Positions 19,797-26,923 of a DNA stretch of 39,117 nucleotides are shown piece by piece. The stretch comes from Propionibacteriaceae bacterium (GTDB lineage: Bacteria; Actinomycetota; Actinomycetes; Propionibacteriales; Propionibacteriaceae), in NCBI GenBank assembly GCA_031272195.1, contig JAISUF010000061.1, positions 1-39,117 on the forward strand, given 5' to 3'. Position numbers and translations under genes: made by a program. The first letter of the stretch is position 1; each line of letters opens with the position of its first letter. The notes under the pieces were generated by a model. The model saw only the letters and a program-made list of their open reading frames with translations, searched no databases and had not been told where the DNA came from.

Positions 19797-20777
19797 TCAC
19801 TGGGCTTGCTTGCAGCCGCCGCCGGGGTAGTAGTCGAAGCCGGCCAGCACCTGGAGGGTTTCGTCGTTCATGTAGGACGTCCACTCGGCCTTGTCCATCG
19901 GCATGGCCTCGACCGGCAGCAACTGCATGTCCTGCTCGACGCGGGGGGCGATCGAGGCTATGTCGAAGGCCGTCGTGCCGTCGTCGATGGTGACCGCGCC
20001 TGTGCCGACGAAGGCTATCTGCTGCAGTTTCACCGGGTCGCTGGCCACCTGCTTGAAACGCTCGACGAACGAGTCGACCAGCTCGCCCGAATAGCGGGCC
20101 CGGGCGGCGTTGCCCTCATCCTCGGTGAAGGGTATCCACTTGCCGTCGATCTTGCGCTCGGCCGTCCTAGCCCGCAGCAAGCCGAGCGCGTCGGTGCCGT
20201 CCAGCAGCTGGTGGCCGGCTTTGGGGATGTCGAGGCCCTTGTCGTCGTCGTGCATCGGGTACTCGATGTCCATCCACACCCCGCCGACGGCGTCCACCAA
20301 ATTGACCATGCCCGACATCGACACCATCGCGACGTGGTCGACGGGGATGCCCATGCCCTCGCACAGGCCGCCGATCAGCGTGTCGATGCCCGGCTTCAGC
20401 AGCAGCGTCAGGCGCTCCATGTGGCCTTCGGCGTCGTAACGGACGGTCAGGTTGCGGGGAATCGACAAGATGCGGGCCTGCCCGCCGTCGTCGGGCACCT
20501 GCACGACGATGATGACGTCGGCCCGGTCGCCGACGGTTTGGTTGGTGGCCGGGTCGATGACCGGCTTGTCGTCCACGCCGACCACCAGCCACGTCTTGGA
20601 GTACGTCGACGACACCGCTGCCGACTTGCGGACCGGTTCGCGCTGGACGCGCTGCGACAGCACGGCGATGTCGACGGCGATGGCGGCCACGGTGGCCAGC
20701 AGAATCGTGCCGACGGCTTTCAACACCGTCACAAACGGGTTGCCGCGTCGGCCGTCTTCGGGAGCCTCAGAGCGCAC
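19797..20777 (-). CDS. LytR-CpsA-Psr (LCP) family protein
   Basis: 326 aa. LCP enzymes transfer undecaprenyl-linked glycopolymers to peptidoglycan or proteins outside the membrane. Seen here: a short cytoplasmic N-terminus, one membrane helix at about 15-40, then the LCP domain with VVGVDD (68-70), RADVII (R85), LSIPRNLTV (R108), LVDAVGGVW and LLDGTDALGLLRART. The substrate-binding Arg and Asp residues of the family appear present. Its start overlaps the sortase 3' end by 11 bp, so it is co-translated with it. Coupling to a sortase suggests a joint role in surface protein or glycan attachment; that is inference. Confidence 0.85.
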   Translation of the reverse strand: MRSEAPEDGRRGNPFVTVLKAVGTILLATVAAIAVDIAVLSQRVQREPVRKSAAVSSTYSKTWLVVGVDDKPVIDPATNQTVGDRADVIIVVQVPDDGGQARILSIPRNLTVRYDAEGHMERLTLLLKPGIDTLIGGLCEGMGIPVDHVAMVSMSGMVNLVDAVGGVWMDIEYPMHDDDKGLDIPKAGHQLLDGTDALGLLRARTAERKIDGKWIPFTEDEGNAARARYSGELVDSFVERFKQVASDPVKLQQIAFVGTGAVTIDDGTTAFDIASIAPRVEQDMQLLPVEAMPMDKAEWTSYMNDETLQVLAGFDYYPGGGCKQAQ

Positions 20778-21486
20778 GGGCGCCCTCCACGTGCAGCACC
20801 GCCACCAGGTTGTCCTTGGAGTAGCCGTTGGAATACTGCGGGCCCGCCTGGTCGCACGACACCAGCAGCAGGCGGCCCGGCGTCTGTTCGGTGATCTTGT
20901 CGGTCTTGGTGTATTCGTCCTTGGGGATGTAGAGAAGCTCGTCGACGACGTAGGTGATGACGCCGTAGTCGGTCTCGACTTCGGCCTTGTCGCCCTTCTT
21001 CAGCTTCGGCAGCTTGTCGAAGACGCCAGTGCGGGTGGTCGCCGAATGGCCGAAGAAGTAGACCGTGCCGCCGGCGTTGACGCCCGGATTCTCGCCGTAG
21101 GCGACGCCGTCGACGCCGCCGATCTGCTGGTAGACGAGGTTGAAGTCGGGCGGGTTGACGCAGCGGATGGCGCCGTCGCGATAGCAGGACTGGCCGTTCG
21201 GGTCGGTGCCCTGTTTGGCGTCGGCGGCGGTGTACGGGACGACTTCGGCGTTGACGCCGATCGAGGAGATGCGAAGCCGGCGTGGCGTGGCGCTGATGCC
21301 CGGATCGGGGGCTTCGGTGCGGTCGGGGATGGCGTAGCTGGGCTCGCCGGTCGGCAGGGCCGGCGGCGAAACTTGTGAGCCGGCGTTGACGCCTGGAAGC
21401 AGCGTGATGGCCAACCCGACCGCCAAGGCGACGGCCAGCACGGCGACGACCACCCGCCAGGTCCATTTCACAGCCCGTGTGGCCAT
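20767..21486 (-). CDS. Class F/E-like sortase
   Basis: 239 aa. Residues 8-30 form a membrane anchor, followed by a Pro-rich linker and a sortase domain (RRLRISSIGVNAEVV). Catalytic His147 is in YFFGHSATT and Cys211 in LLLVSCDQ. The position a few residues beyond Cys, where sortases carry an Arg (YRDN in class F), reads YSKDN, so Lys224 replaces it. A segment at about 90-133 (including two Cys, QSCYRDGAIRCV) is an extra loop. The ATG at 21486 is chosen for its GGAGG ribosome-binding site at ideal spacing; GTG 21498 is the track start. It lies in an operon between a Thr-rich exported protein and an LCP protein. Confidence 0.85.
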   Translation of the reverse strand: MATRAVKWTWRVVVAVLAVALAVGLAITLLPGVNAGSQVSPPALPTGEPSYAIPDRTEAPDPGISATPRRLRISSIGVNAEVVPYTAADAKQGTDPNGQSCYRDGAIRCVNPPDFNLVYQQIGGVDGVAYGENPGVNAGGTVYFFGHSATTRTGVFDKLPKLKKGDKAEVETDYGVITYVVDELLYIPKDEYTKTDKITEQTPGRLLLVSCDQAGPQYSNGYSKDNLVAVLHVEGARAL

Positions 21487-21503
21487 GCTCACCTCCACAA
21501 AGT

Positions 21504-21536
21504 CATATGGCCCCCGCCTGAGGCAGAGGCCATATG
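21504..21536. terminator. Inverted repeat between Thr-rich protein and sortase genes
   Basis: CATATGGCC and GGCCATATG flank an inner GCCT/AGGC hairpin. It lies after the Thr-rich protein stop and only 18 bp before the sortase start. It could be a partial terminator that lowers sortase expression, or an operator. Confidence 0.5.
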
Positions 21537-21601
21537 TTAGTCGATCTTTCTGTTCACGCCACCCGAGGCTTGACGCTGTTGGGCTGTGGAACCAGCTCGA
21601 G

Positions 21602-22219
21602 TCAGCCGATCACGGGGAGGGCCGGGGCCACCTTCTCGCCTGTGTTGGCGGCGGGCAGACCGTAGACCGTGGTCGTCGACGTCGCCGTGGTAGTGGCGGT
21701 GTCGCTTGACTCCGGGCTGGGGGTGTCCGCAGTGCCCTCGTCGGTCGGGGTCGCAACGGTCGCGGCAGTCGTGGTGGCTGTGGTCGCGGCGGTGGTCGCC
21801 GTGGTCGCGGCGGTCGTGGCTGTGGTGGCCGCCGTGGTCTGGGTGGTGTCACCCTGGATGACAATGGTGTAGCTGGCGGTGCGACCGCTGCTGACGCCGG
21901 TGCCGACGATGGTGTGGTTGCCCGGCGTCAGATTGGACGGCAGCGTCACCGACGTCGTCACCGTGCCGGTGCCGTCGGCCACGACCGTGCCCGGTCCGAG
22001 CGGCTGCGGGTCGGAGTAGATAACCAGCCTGACCGTCTCGTTGGGGGCGAAACCTTTCAGGACGATCTGAATGGCCACGCCAGCCCTGGCCGTCGTCGGC
22101 CCGGAAATGGTGGCGACGCCGTTATAGGGCAAGTTCTCGGCACTGGCGGCTGCGGCTAGTCCAAATAGCGCGCCCAACGAGAGCGCTGCGGCCAGGACGA
22201 TGCTCGAGATTCTCCTCAT
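21602..22219 (-). CDS. Exported Thr-rich surface-type protein with degenerate sorting signal
   Basis: 205 aa. A signal peptide (about 1-30, cleavage after ASAE) leads into a single beta-sandwich-like domain (ISGPTTARAGVAIQIVLKGFAPNETVRLVIYS). Next is a Thr/Ala repeat region (TTAATTATTA...) typical of a wall-spanning or glycosylated stalk. The end is LPAANTGEKVAPALPVIG then stop. A wall-anchored protein should carry LPxTG, a full hydrophobic helix and basic residues. Here the motif is LPAANTG and the stop falls after about nine hydrophobic residues, so anchoring is doubtful. The ATG at 22219 follows AAAGGAAGG. It is the first gene of the sortase-LCP cluster. Confidence 0.75.
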   Translation of the reverse strand: MRRISSIVLAAALSLGALFGLAAAASAENLPYNGVATISGPTTARAGVAIQIVLKGFAPNETVRLVIYSDPQPLGPGTVVADGTGTVTTSVTLPSNLTPGNHTIVGTGVSSGRTASYTIVIQGDTTQTTAATTATTAATTATTAATTATTTAATVATPTDEGTADTPSPESSDTATTTATSTTTVYGLPAANTGEKVAPALPVIG

Positions 22220-22241
22220 GGCCCTTCCTTTCGTCTGGGGG

Positions 22242-22269
22242 TGAAACATAGTGGCCCCTTGATGTTTCA
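22242..22269. promoter_or_regulatory. Inverted repeat in leader of Thr-rich protein gene
   Basis: TGAAACAT and ATGTTTCA, perfect 8-bp arms 12 nt apart, 23 bp before the ATG. Either a regulator site or a leader hairpin. Confidence 0.4.
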
Positions 22270-22284
22270 ATAGCACGCTACCAC

Positions 22285-22319
22285 ACCGGTTCACCTGCGG
22301 CCAATGCGGGTGAACCAGT
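22285..22319. promoter_or_regulatory. Second inverted repeat upstream of Thr-rich protein gene
   Basis: ACCGGTTCACC and GGTGAACCAGT, 11-bp arms with one mismatch and a 13-nt spacer. It overlaps a possible promoter (TTGGCC, 18 nt, TAGCGT on the minus strand), which suits a repressor or activator site. Confidence 0.4.
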
Positions 22320-22543
22320 CTCAAGGGCTGGCTCATGGGTTGGCGCCGCTGCGACGACGGGCGGTGGATCGCCACCATGAGGGGCAGGCCTCGTGCTGGT
22401 GGCACGCGGACGCGCCCGACGACGCGACGAGGCGCCGCCAGGCGGCCGCCACGGCAGGCACGGCCCCCTGAGCCCGGATCCGCCGATTCTCGACTACCGA
22501 ATGGCCCCACACGGGCGCGCTGGCCGCGTTGGCGCCGCTCACC
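22320..22543. other. Gap between surface-protein promoter and rplI, no gene seen
   Basis: Noncoding as far as can be judged. It contains the second copy of an intergenic repeat at 22480-22540. Confidence 0.4.
22480..22540. repeat. Intergenic repeat, copy 2 (similar to 18458-18513)
   Basis: CCGCCGATTCTCGACTACCG... through GGGCGCG...GCGTTGGCGCCGCTC is the diverged counterpart of 18458-18513. Confidence 0.55.
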
Positions 22544-22567
22544 CCTGAGCCCCCTGGCGGGCTCAGG
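22544..22567. terminator. Hairpin overlapping the rplI stop codon
   Basis: CCTGAGCCC and GGGCTCAGG with a 6-nt loop. The rplI stop lies inside the stem. This is the likely end of the rpsF-ssb-rpsR-rplI transcript; no T-tract. Confidence 0.55.
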
Positions 22568-23009
22568 CGGCGGCCACGTCCAACTCGATGTGGGCGACCA
22601 CGCCGGAGGTCAGCTTGACGCCGACGGTGTGCGAGCCGACCACCTTGATCGGTTTGGCGATCTCGACGCTGCGCTTGTCGATGGCAGGACCGCCGGCCTT
22701 CTTGACGGCCACGGCGACATCGGCCGGGGTGACCGCGCCGAACAGGCGCCCGGAGGCCCCCGCCCGCACCTGCAAGCGCACCTTCAGCGCCTCGAGCTGC
22801 TCGCGAATCTCGGCGGCGTGCTCGACGGAGCGGATCTCGCGGGCGTCGCGGGCCCGCTTGATGCCGTCGATCTGCTTCTCCGCGCCCTTGCTCCAGGCGA
22901 TGGCGTAGCCGCGCGGCAGCAAGTAGTTGCGGCCGTAGCCGTCCTTCACCTCGACGATGTCGCCGGGAATGCCGACGTGGTCGACGTTGGATGTCAAAAT
23001 GAGCTTCAT
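22563..23009 (-). CDS. rplI: 50S ribosomal protein L9
   Basis: 148 aa, the normal length. The N-terminal 23S rRNA-binding domain is canonical (MKLILTSNVDHVGIPGDIVEVKDGYGRNYLLPRGYA). A long connecting helix (about 45-75) leads to the C-terminal domain (GRLFGAVTPADVAVAVKKAGG). Last gene of the rpsF-ssb-rpsR-rplI operon, 18 bp after rpsR, with AGGAAA before the start. Confidence 0.97.
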   Translation of the reverse strand: MKLILTSNVDHVGIPGDIVEVKDGYGRNYLLPRGYAIAWSKGAEKQIDGIKRARDAREIRSVEHAAEIREQLEALKVRLQVRAGASGRLFGAVTPADVAVAVKKAGGPAIDKRSVEIAKPIKVVGSHTVGVKLTSGVVAHIELDVAAA

Positions 23010-23027
23010 CTGGATTTCCTGCCTTCC

Positions 23028-23264
23028 TCAGCGGGCCGTCGAGGCGTACGGCAAAAGGGCCCGCTCGCGGGCGTTCTTCACCGCGATGGCGACTTTGCGC
23101 TGCTCCTGGACGGACAGGCCGGTGACGCGGCGGGCGCGGATCTTGCCGCGCTCGGAGATGAAACGCCGCAGCGTGGCGATGTCTTTGTAATCGATATTGC
23201 CCACGTGGATGGCTTTGGCCTGTGGGATCTTCTTCTTGTTGATGGGCTTGCGTTGTTGGGCCAT
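23028..23264 (-). CDS. rpsR: 30S ribosomal protein S18 (cysteine-free form)
   Basis: 78 aa. [28 protein letters not shown] and the C-terminal ALLPY are the S18 core that pairs with S6 on the platform of the small subunit. The Cys residues of zinc-binding S18 (CxFC and a later Cys) are absent: the positions read AKAIHVGN and GLSVQEQ. This is therefore the zinc-independent type, although it sits in the main operon. The start has AAAGGAGAG upstream. Confidence 0.96.
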   Translation of the reverse strand: MAQQRKPINKKKIPQAKAIHVGNIDYKDIATLRRFISERGKIRARRVTGLSVQEQRKVAIAVKNARERALLPYASTAR

Positions 23265-23386
23265 CGTGGTGCTCTCCTTTGGATTGAAAGCCCGGCTTGC
23301 GGCCGGGATGGTTTGGTTCTCTCAGGTTTGGACGCCGACCGGCGCTTTGGCCGCTCGGGTGTGGGCGCCGACGGGCGCGGCTGGGC

Positions 23387-23872
23387 TCAGAATGGCGGCT
23401 CTTCGGCGGACGAGGAGTTGGCCCACGGATCTTGCGCGGCCGCGGCGGGCGCGGCGGCCGGAGCGGCCCACCCCGACGACTGGCCGCCGCCGTAGTTGCC
23501 GTGGCCCGAGGTCGTGCGCGTCACCTTGGCGGTGGCGTAGCGCAAGGCCGGGCCGATCTCGTCGACGTCGATCTCGAAGACGGTCCGCTTCTCGCCTTCG
23601 CGCGTCTCGTAACTGCGCGAGCGCAGCCTGCCGACGACGATCACGCGCATCCCCTTCTGCAGGGATTCGGCGACATTCTCGGCCGGCTGGCGCCAAATGG
23701 CGCAGTTGAGGAACATCGCCTCGCCGTCTTTCCACTCGCCCGACTGGCGGTCGAGGGTGCGCGGAGTTGAGGCGACGGTGAAATTGGCCACGGGCGCCCC
23801 CGAAGGGGTGAAGCGCAGCTCTGGGTCGGCGGTCAAGTTGCCGACGACGGTGATTTGGGTTTCGCCTGCCAT
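23387..23872 (-). CDS. ssb: Single-stranded DNA-binding protein
   Basis: 161 aa. N-terminal OB-fold ([53 protein letters not shown]) at about 1-110. A Gly/Ala/Pro-rich linker follows, then an acidic tip (AEEPPF) that recruits replication and repair partners. The start at 23872 rather than 23944 gives the canonical [10 protein letters not shown]-terminus. Placement between rpsF and rpsR is the usual bacterial order. Confidence 0.97.
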   Translation of the reverse strand: MAGETQITVVGNLTADPELRFTPSGAPVANFTVASTPRTLDRQSGEWKDGEAMFLNCAIWRQPAENVAESLQKGMRVIVVGRLRSRSYETREGEKRTVFEIDVDEIGPALRYATAKVTRTTSGHGNYGGGQSSGWAAPAAAPAAAAQDPWANSSSAEEPPF

Positions 23873-23962
23873 GTTGTCTCTTTTCGTTGGTGCCTGGCAT
23901 CTAGTCTGACACGCCCCGCCGACAAGAACGGCGGTGGATGTCATGCCTAGCCAGCGGGCTGA

Positions 23963-24253
23963 TCAGTGCAGATCGGGGCGAATCACCTTGGTGCGCATGA
24001 TTTGCTCGTTGAGGGTGAACTGGCGGTCCAGCTCCTTGACGACGGCCGGTTCGGCGGTCAAGCTCAAGACGGCGTAGATCCCCTCGGATTTCTTGCGGAT
24101 GTCGTAGGCCAGGCGGCGCCTGCCCCAGATGTCCGTGTTGTCGACGACGCCGCCGGCCTTGGTGAAAGCCTTCAACGGCTTGTCCAACAGCCCGGCGACC
24201 TGACGGTCGTCCACGTCGGGGTCGATGATGACCATAACTTCGTACTTGCGCAT
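23963..24253 (-). CDS. rpsF: 30S ribosomal protein S6
   Basis: 96 aa, normal length. [42 protein letters not shown] and [14 protein letters not shown] are standard S6 segments; S6 binds S18 and helix 23 of 16S rRNA. First gene of the four-gene operon, with a strong AGGAGG ribosome-binding site and a structured leader upstream. Confidence 0.97.
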   Translation of the reverse strand: MRKYEVMVIIDPDVDDRQVAGLLDKPLKAFTKAGGVVDNTDIWGRRRLAYDIRKKSEGIYAVLSLTAEPAVVKELDRQFTLNEQIMRTKVIRPDLH

Positions 24254-24284
24254 ACGCGAACTCCACCTCCTCTGGTCTAGAGCG

Positions 24285-24334
24285 GCTATGGGCGCTTCCC
24301 ATAGCAGGAGGGCGTAGCGGCCGGATAACCGACC
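24285..24334 (-). promoter_or_regulatory. Structured leader of rpsF operon
   Basis: Two stems lie in the leader RNA. One is GGTCGG/CCGGCC (with a G-U pair; 24319-24334); the other is GCTATGGG/CCCATAGC (24285-24305), perfect and close to the ribosome-binding site. S6:S18 autoregulatory leaders are known upstream of rpsF in many bacteria. Whether this one has the required bulge could not be confirmed. Confidence 0.45.
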
Positions 24335-24342
24335 AAGGGACC

Positions 24343-24348
24343 ACTTTA
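24343..24348 (-). promoter_or_regulatory. Probable -10 box of rpsF operon
   Basis: TAAAGT on the minus strand would start a leader of about 80 nt that includes both hairpins. The -35 region is weak. Confidence 0.35.
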
Positions 24349-24471
24349 CCGCCCCGCGCCGCTTTGGCGAAATCGCTGTGCGGCGGCCACCGCCTTTCGC
24401 CGACGATGGGAAGGGAGGGGCCCGGCCGGCCCGAAGCCGAGCGGGCCAGCGGCCGCGCCCGTCACGCCTGC

Positions 24472-24551
24472 GTATCGTCGCGCGGGCCCAATCGAGTAGG
24501 ATCGCGGCTAAGAGCTGATTCGACGCGTATCGTCACGCCGATTGCCGAATC
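24472..24551. promoter_or_regulatory. Promoter/operator region of FGGY kinase
   Basis: A possible -10 TAGGAT (24497-24502) is flanked by two direct copies of GCGTATCGTCnCGC, about 55 bp apart. An inverted pair GATTCG (24517) and CGAATC (24546) lies in the leader. The repeats suggest sugar-responsive control; the regulator is not in the window. Confidence 0.3.
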
Positions 24552-24577
24552 GTCGCCGCCACACGAAGGAGTGCCCC

Positions 24578-26167
24578 ATGGACGCCACCGCGCGAGCCAT
24601 CGCCGAAGGCCAAGCCGTCATCGGCATCGAACTGGGCTCGACCAACATCAAGACCGTCCTGATCGGCCCGCGCCTGGAGCCGTTGGCGTCGGGTTCGCAC
24701 CAGTGGGAGAACCAGTTCGTCGACCGCACCTGGACCTACGCCCTCGACGACGTCTGGGACGGCCTGCGCGACGCCTACGCCAAACTGGCCGACGATGTCC
24801 GCGCCCGCCACGGGGTCGAGCTGACAGCCGTCGCCGGGCTGGGCATCTCGGCGATGATGCACGGCTACCTGGCCTTCGACGCCGACGACCAGCTACTGGC
24901 GCCGTTCCGCACCTGGCGCAACACCATGACGGGACCGGCGGCGGCCCGCCTGACCCGGGCCCTTGGCCACAACATCCCCCAGCGCTGGAGCGCCGCCCAC
25001 CTCTACCAGGCCGTCCTCAACGGCGAGCCGCACGTCGCCGACGTCCGCTACCTGACGACGCTGGCCGGATACGTCCATTGGCGCCTGACCGGCCAGAAGG
25101 TGATCGGGATCGGCGACGCCTCCGGCATGTTCCCGATCGACACCGCCGCCAAGGATTTCGACGCCGCCATGCTGGAGAAGTTTGACGCGCTGGTGGCCGA
25201 GGCGGGGCTAGACGCGCCCTGGCGCCTGGGCGGCATCCTGCCCAAGGTGCTCGTGGCGGGCCGACCGGCGGGGGTCCTGACGCCGGAGGGGGCCGCGCTG
25301 CTCGACCCGGCGGGCCGTTTGCTGCCCGGCGCGCCGCTGTGCCCGCCCGAGGGCGACGCCGGCACGGGCATGACGGCCACCAACTCGGTGCGCCGTCGCA
25401 CCGGCAACGTGTCGGCGGGCACGTCGGTCTTCGCCATGGTGGTGCTGGAGCGTCCGCTGGCCGAGGTGCACGAGGAGATCGACATCGTCACCACGCCAGC
25501 CGGTGACGCCGTGGCGATGGTCCACTGCAACAACGGCGCCTCCGAACTCGACCAGTGGTGCGGCCTGTTCGGCGAGTTCGCCGCCGCGCTGGGCGCCCCG
25601 GCCGAGGCCCCTGTCGTCTTCGAGACGCTGTTCCGCCGCTCGCTGGATGCCGCTGGCGACTGCGGCGGCCTGCTGGCCTACAACTATCTGGCCGGGGAGA
25701 CGATCACGTCCCTGGACGAGGGCCGCCCGCTGACGCTGCGCACCCCCGACTCCGACTTCACGCTGGCCAACTTCATGCGCGCCCAAGTCTTCGGCGTCTT
25801 CGCGACGCTGGCGCTGGGCATGCGCATCCTGGACGTCGAGGGTGTCGAGGTGGACGCCATGTTCGCCCACGGCGGCCTGTTCAAGACGAAGGGCGTCGCC
25901 CAGCGTTATCTGGCGGCCGCTCTGAACACGCCGGTGACTGTCGGCGAGATCGCCGGACAGGGTGGGGCCTGGGGCATCGCCCTGCTGGCGGCCTTCGCCA
26001 GCGACGGCGGCGGCGACCTCGACGCCTGGCTGTCCGAGCGAGTCTTCGCCCAAGCCGCCCTGGAGACTGTCGCCCCCGACCCGGCCGACGTGGCCGGCTT
26101 CGCGTCCTACCTGACGCGCTACGAGGCAGGCCTGGCCGTCGAGCGCGCCGCCGTCGGCGCGATCTGA
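24578..26167 (+). CDS. FGGY-family carbohydrate kinase (xylulokinase-like)
   Basis: 529 aa, an ASKHA-fold sugar kinase. The N-terminal phosphate-binding segment reads VIGIELGSTNIKTVLIG. The substrate region SAMMHGYLAFDADDQLLAPFRTWRNT parallels the MHG...WxD/N block of xylulokinases. GDAGTGMTATNSV and VSAGTSVFAMV mark the start of the second domain, and AHGGLFKTKGVAQRYLA with GEIAGQGGAWGIALLAA near the C-terminus is the second nucleotide-binding part. The start has GAAGGAG at good spacing. No isomerase, transporter or LacI regulator is adjacent, so the sugar (pentulose, ribulose or other) is open. Confidence 0.85.
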   Translation: MDATARAIAEGQAVIGIELGSTNIKTVLIGPRLEPLASGSHQWENQFVDRTWTYALDDVWDGLRDAYAKLADDVRARHGVELTAVAGLGISAMMHGYLAFDADDQLLAPFRTWRNTMTGPAAARLTRALGHNIPQRWSAAHLYQAVLNGEPHVADVRYLTTLAGYVHWRLTGQKVIGIGDASGMFPIDTAAKDFDAAMLEKFDALVAEAGLDAPWRLGGILPKVLVAGRPAGVLTPEGAALLDPAGRLLPGAPLCPPEGDAGTGMTATNSVRRRTGNVSAGTSVFAMVVLERPLAEVHEEIDIVTTPAGDAVAMVHCNNGASELDQWCGLFGEFAAALGAPAEAPVVFETLFRRSLDAAGDCGGLLAYNYLAGETITSLDEGRPLTLRTPDSDFTLANFMRAQVFGVFATLALGMRILDVEGVEVDAMFAHGGLFKTKGVAQRYLAAALNTPVTVGEIAGQGGAWGIALLAAFASDGGGDLDAWLSERVFAQAALETVAPDPADVAGFASYLTRYEAGLAVERAAVGAI

Positions 26168-26189
26168 GCTGCGCCCCATGACAGAGGGA

Positions 26190-26218
26190 CGGTTCTTTCG
26201 TCACGTTAGCGCGTGACG
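26190..26218. repeat. REP-like repeat and hairpin after FGGY kinase
   Basis: CGGTTCTTTCGTCACGT matches the unit at 19694-19710 with two differences. Its second half forms a CGTCACG/CGTGACG hairpin (26199-26205, 26212-26218) that may terminate the kinase transcript. Confidence 0.6.
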
Positions 26219-26272
26219 ACCATGACGAGGCCAAAGGCGGGGAGCGCACAGGGCGGGGCTGGATGGGTGGCG

Positions 26273-26278
26273 TAGGGT
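26273..26278 (+). promoter_or_regulatory. -10 box of leaderless membrane-protein gene
   Basis: TAGGGT lies 6 nt before the GTG at 26285. Confidence 0.4.
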
Positions 26279-26284
26279 GTAGGG

Positions 26285-26923
26285 GTGGCTGAGGAGAAGG
26301 CGCGCGCCGCATTGAGCGCCAAGACTGGGAACCCCGAACGCCCGTGGTCGATTTGGCTGGCCTTGCTGGCCAGCTACGCCGCCGTCGCGGTGCTGGGCGT
26401 CGCCCTGGGGCTGTGCTACTGGACGGCCGTGGACGATTTCGCCCACGCCTCCTGGCTGATGGGGCTGTTCCCCACCGAGGTCGGATCGGCCGAGCGGGTG
26501 TTGCTGGCCGTGGCCGTCACCTTCGCCGCGCTGATTCCGGCGATCGCCTGCGTCATCAGCGGGTTTTACGGCTGGTCCGGCTACCGCTGGGCGCGCTGGG
26601 CGGCCCTCGTGACGCTGGTGCTGTCGTTCGCGGGCTGGTTGATTAACGTCTGGACGCTGGCCGCCTGCGCGCTGACGCTGCTGGCGCTGCTGGCTTTCCT
26701 GCTACCGCCGAGCGCCCGTTTCTTCCGCGCCTGGCACGCTTTGCGCCATCCCGAATCGCCCTACGCCGACGCGCCCGCAGGCGTCTATTACGGGCCGCTG
26801 CCCAAGTATCGCGAGATCGCCCCCGAGGCTGTGGCAATCAGCAGCACGGACCCGACGCGGCCCCGCCGCCAGGCCGACACCGCCGACCAGGCGGTCGAGT
26901 ACCAGGAGACTTACAGTGCCTGA
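26285..26923 (+). CDS. Four-helix membrane protein of unknown function
   Basis: 212 aa, not recognised. Four hydrophobic helices at about 23-45, 70-95, 103-122 and 124-142, then a soluble tail (RFFRAWHALRHPESPYADAP...). The FFRAWHALRH juxtamembrane segment is basic, so the long C-terminal tail is probably cytoplasmic. It starts with GTG and looks leaderless. Its last 8 bp overlap the PemK-like gene, so the two are translationally coupled and may act together. Confidence 0.7.
   Translation: MAEEKARAALSAKTGNPERPWSIWLALLASYAAVAVLGVALGLCYWTAVDDFAHASWLMGLFPTEVGSAERVLLAVAVTFAALIPAIACVISGFYGWSGYRWARWAALVTLVLSFAGWLINVWTLAACALTLLALLAFLLPPSARFFRAWHALRHPESPYADAPAGVYYGPLPKYREIAPEAVAISSTDPTRPRRQADTADQAVEYQETYSA

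Noticed and set aside
22285-22319. GGTTC-containing hairpin considered as a tRNA T-arm
   Set aside because: No acceptor, D or anticodon arms around it; no tRNA gene was found anywhere in the window.
22333-22542. 69-aa minus ORF upstream of the Thr-rich protein
   Set aside because: Overlaps the intergenic repeat and has no start signal; its resemblance to a segment of the 17702-18604 ORF comes from the shared DNA repeat.
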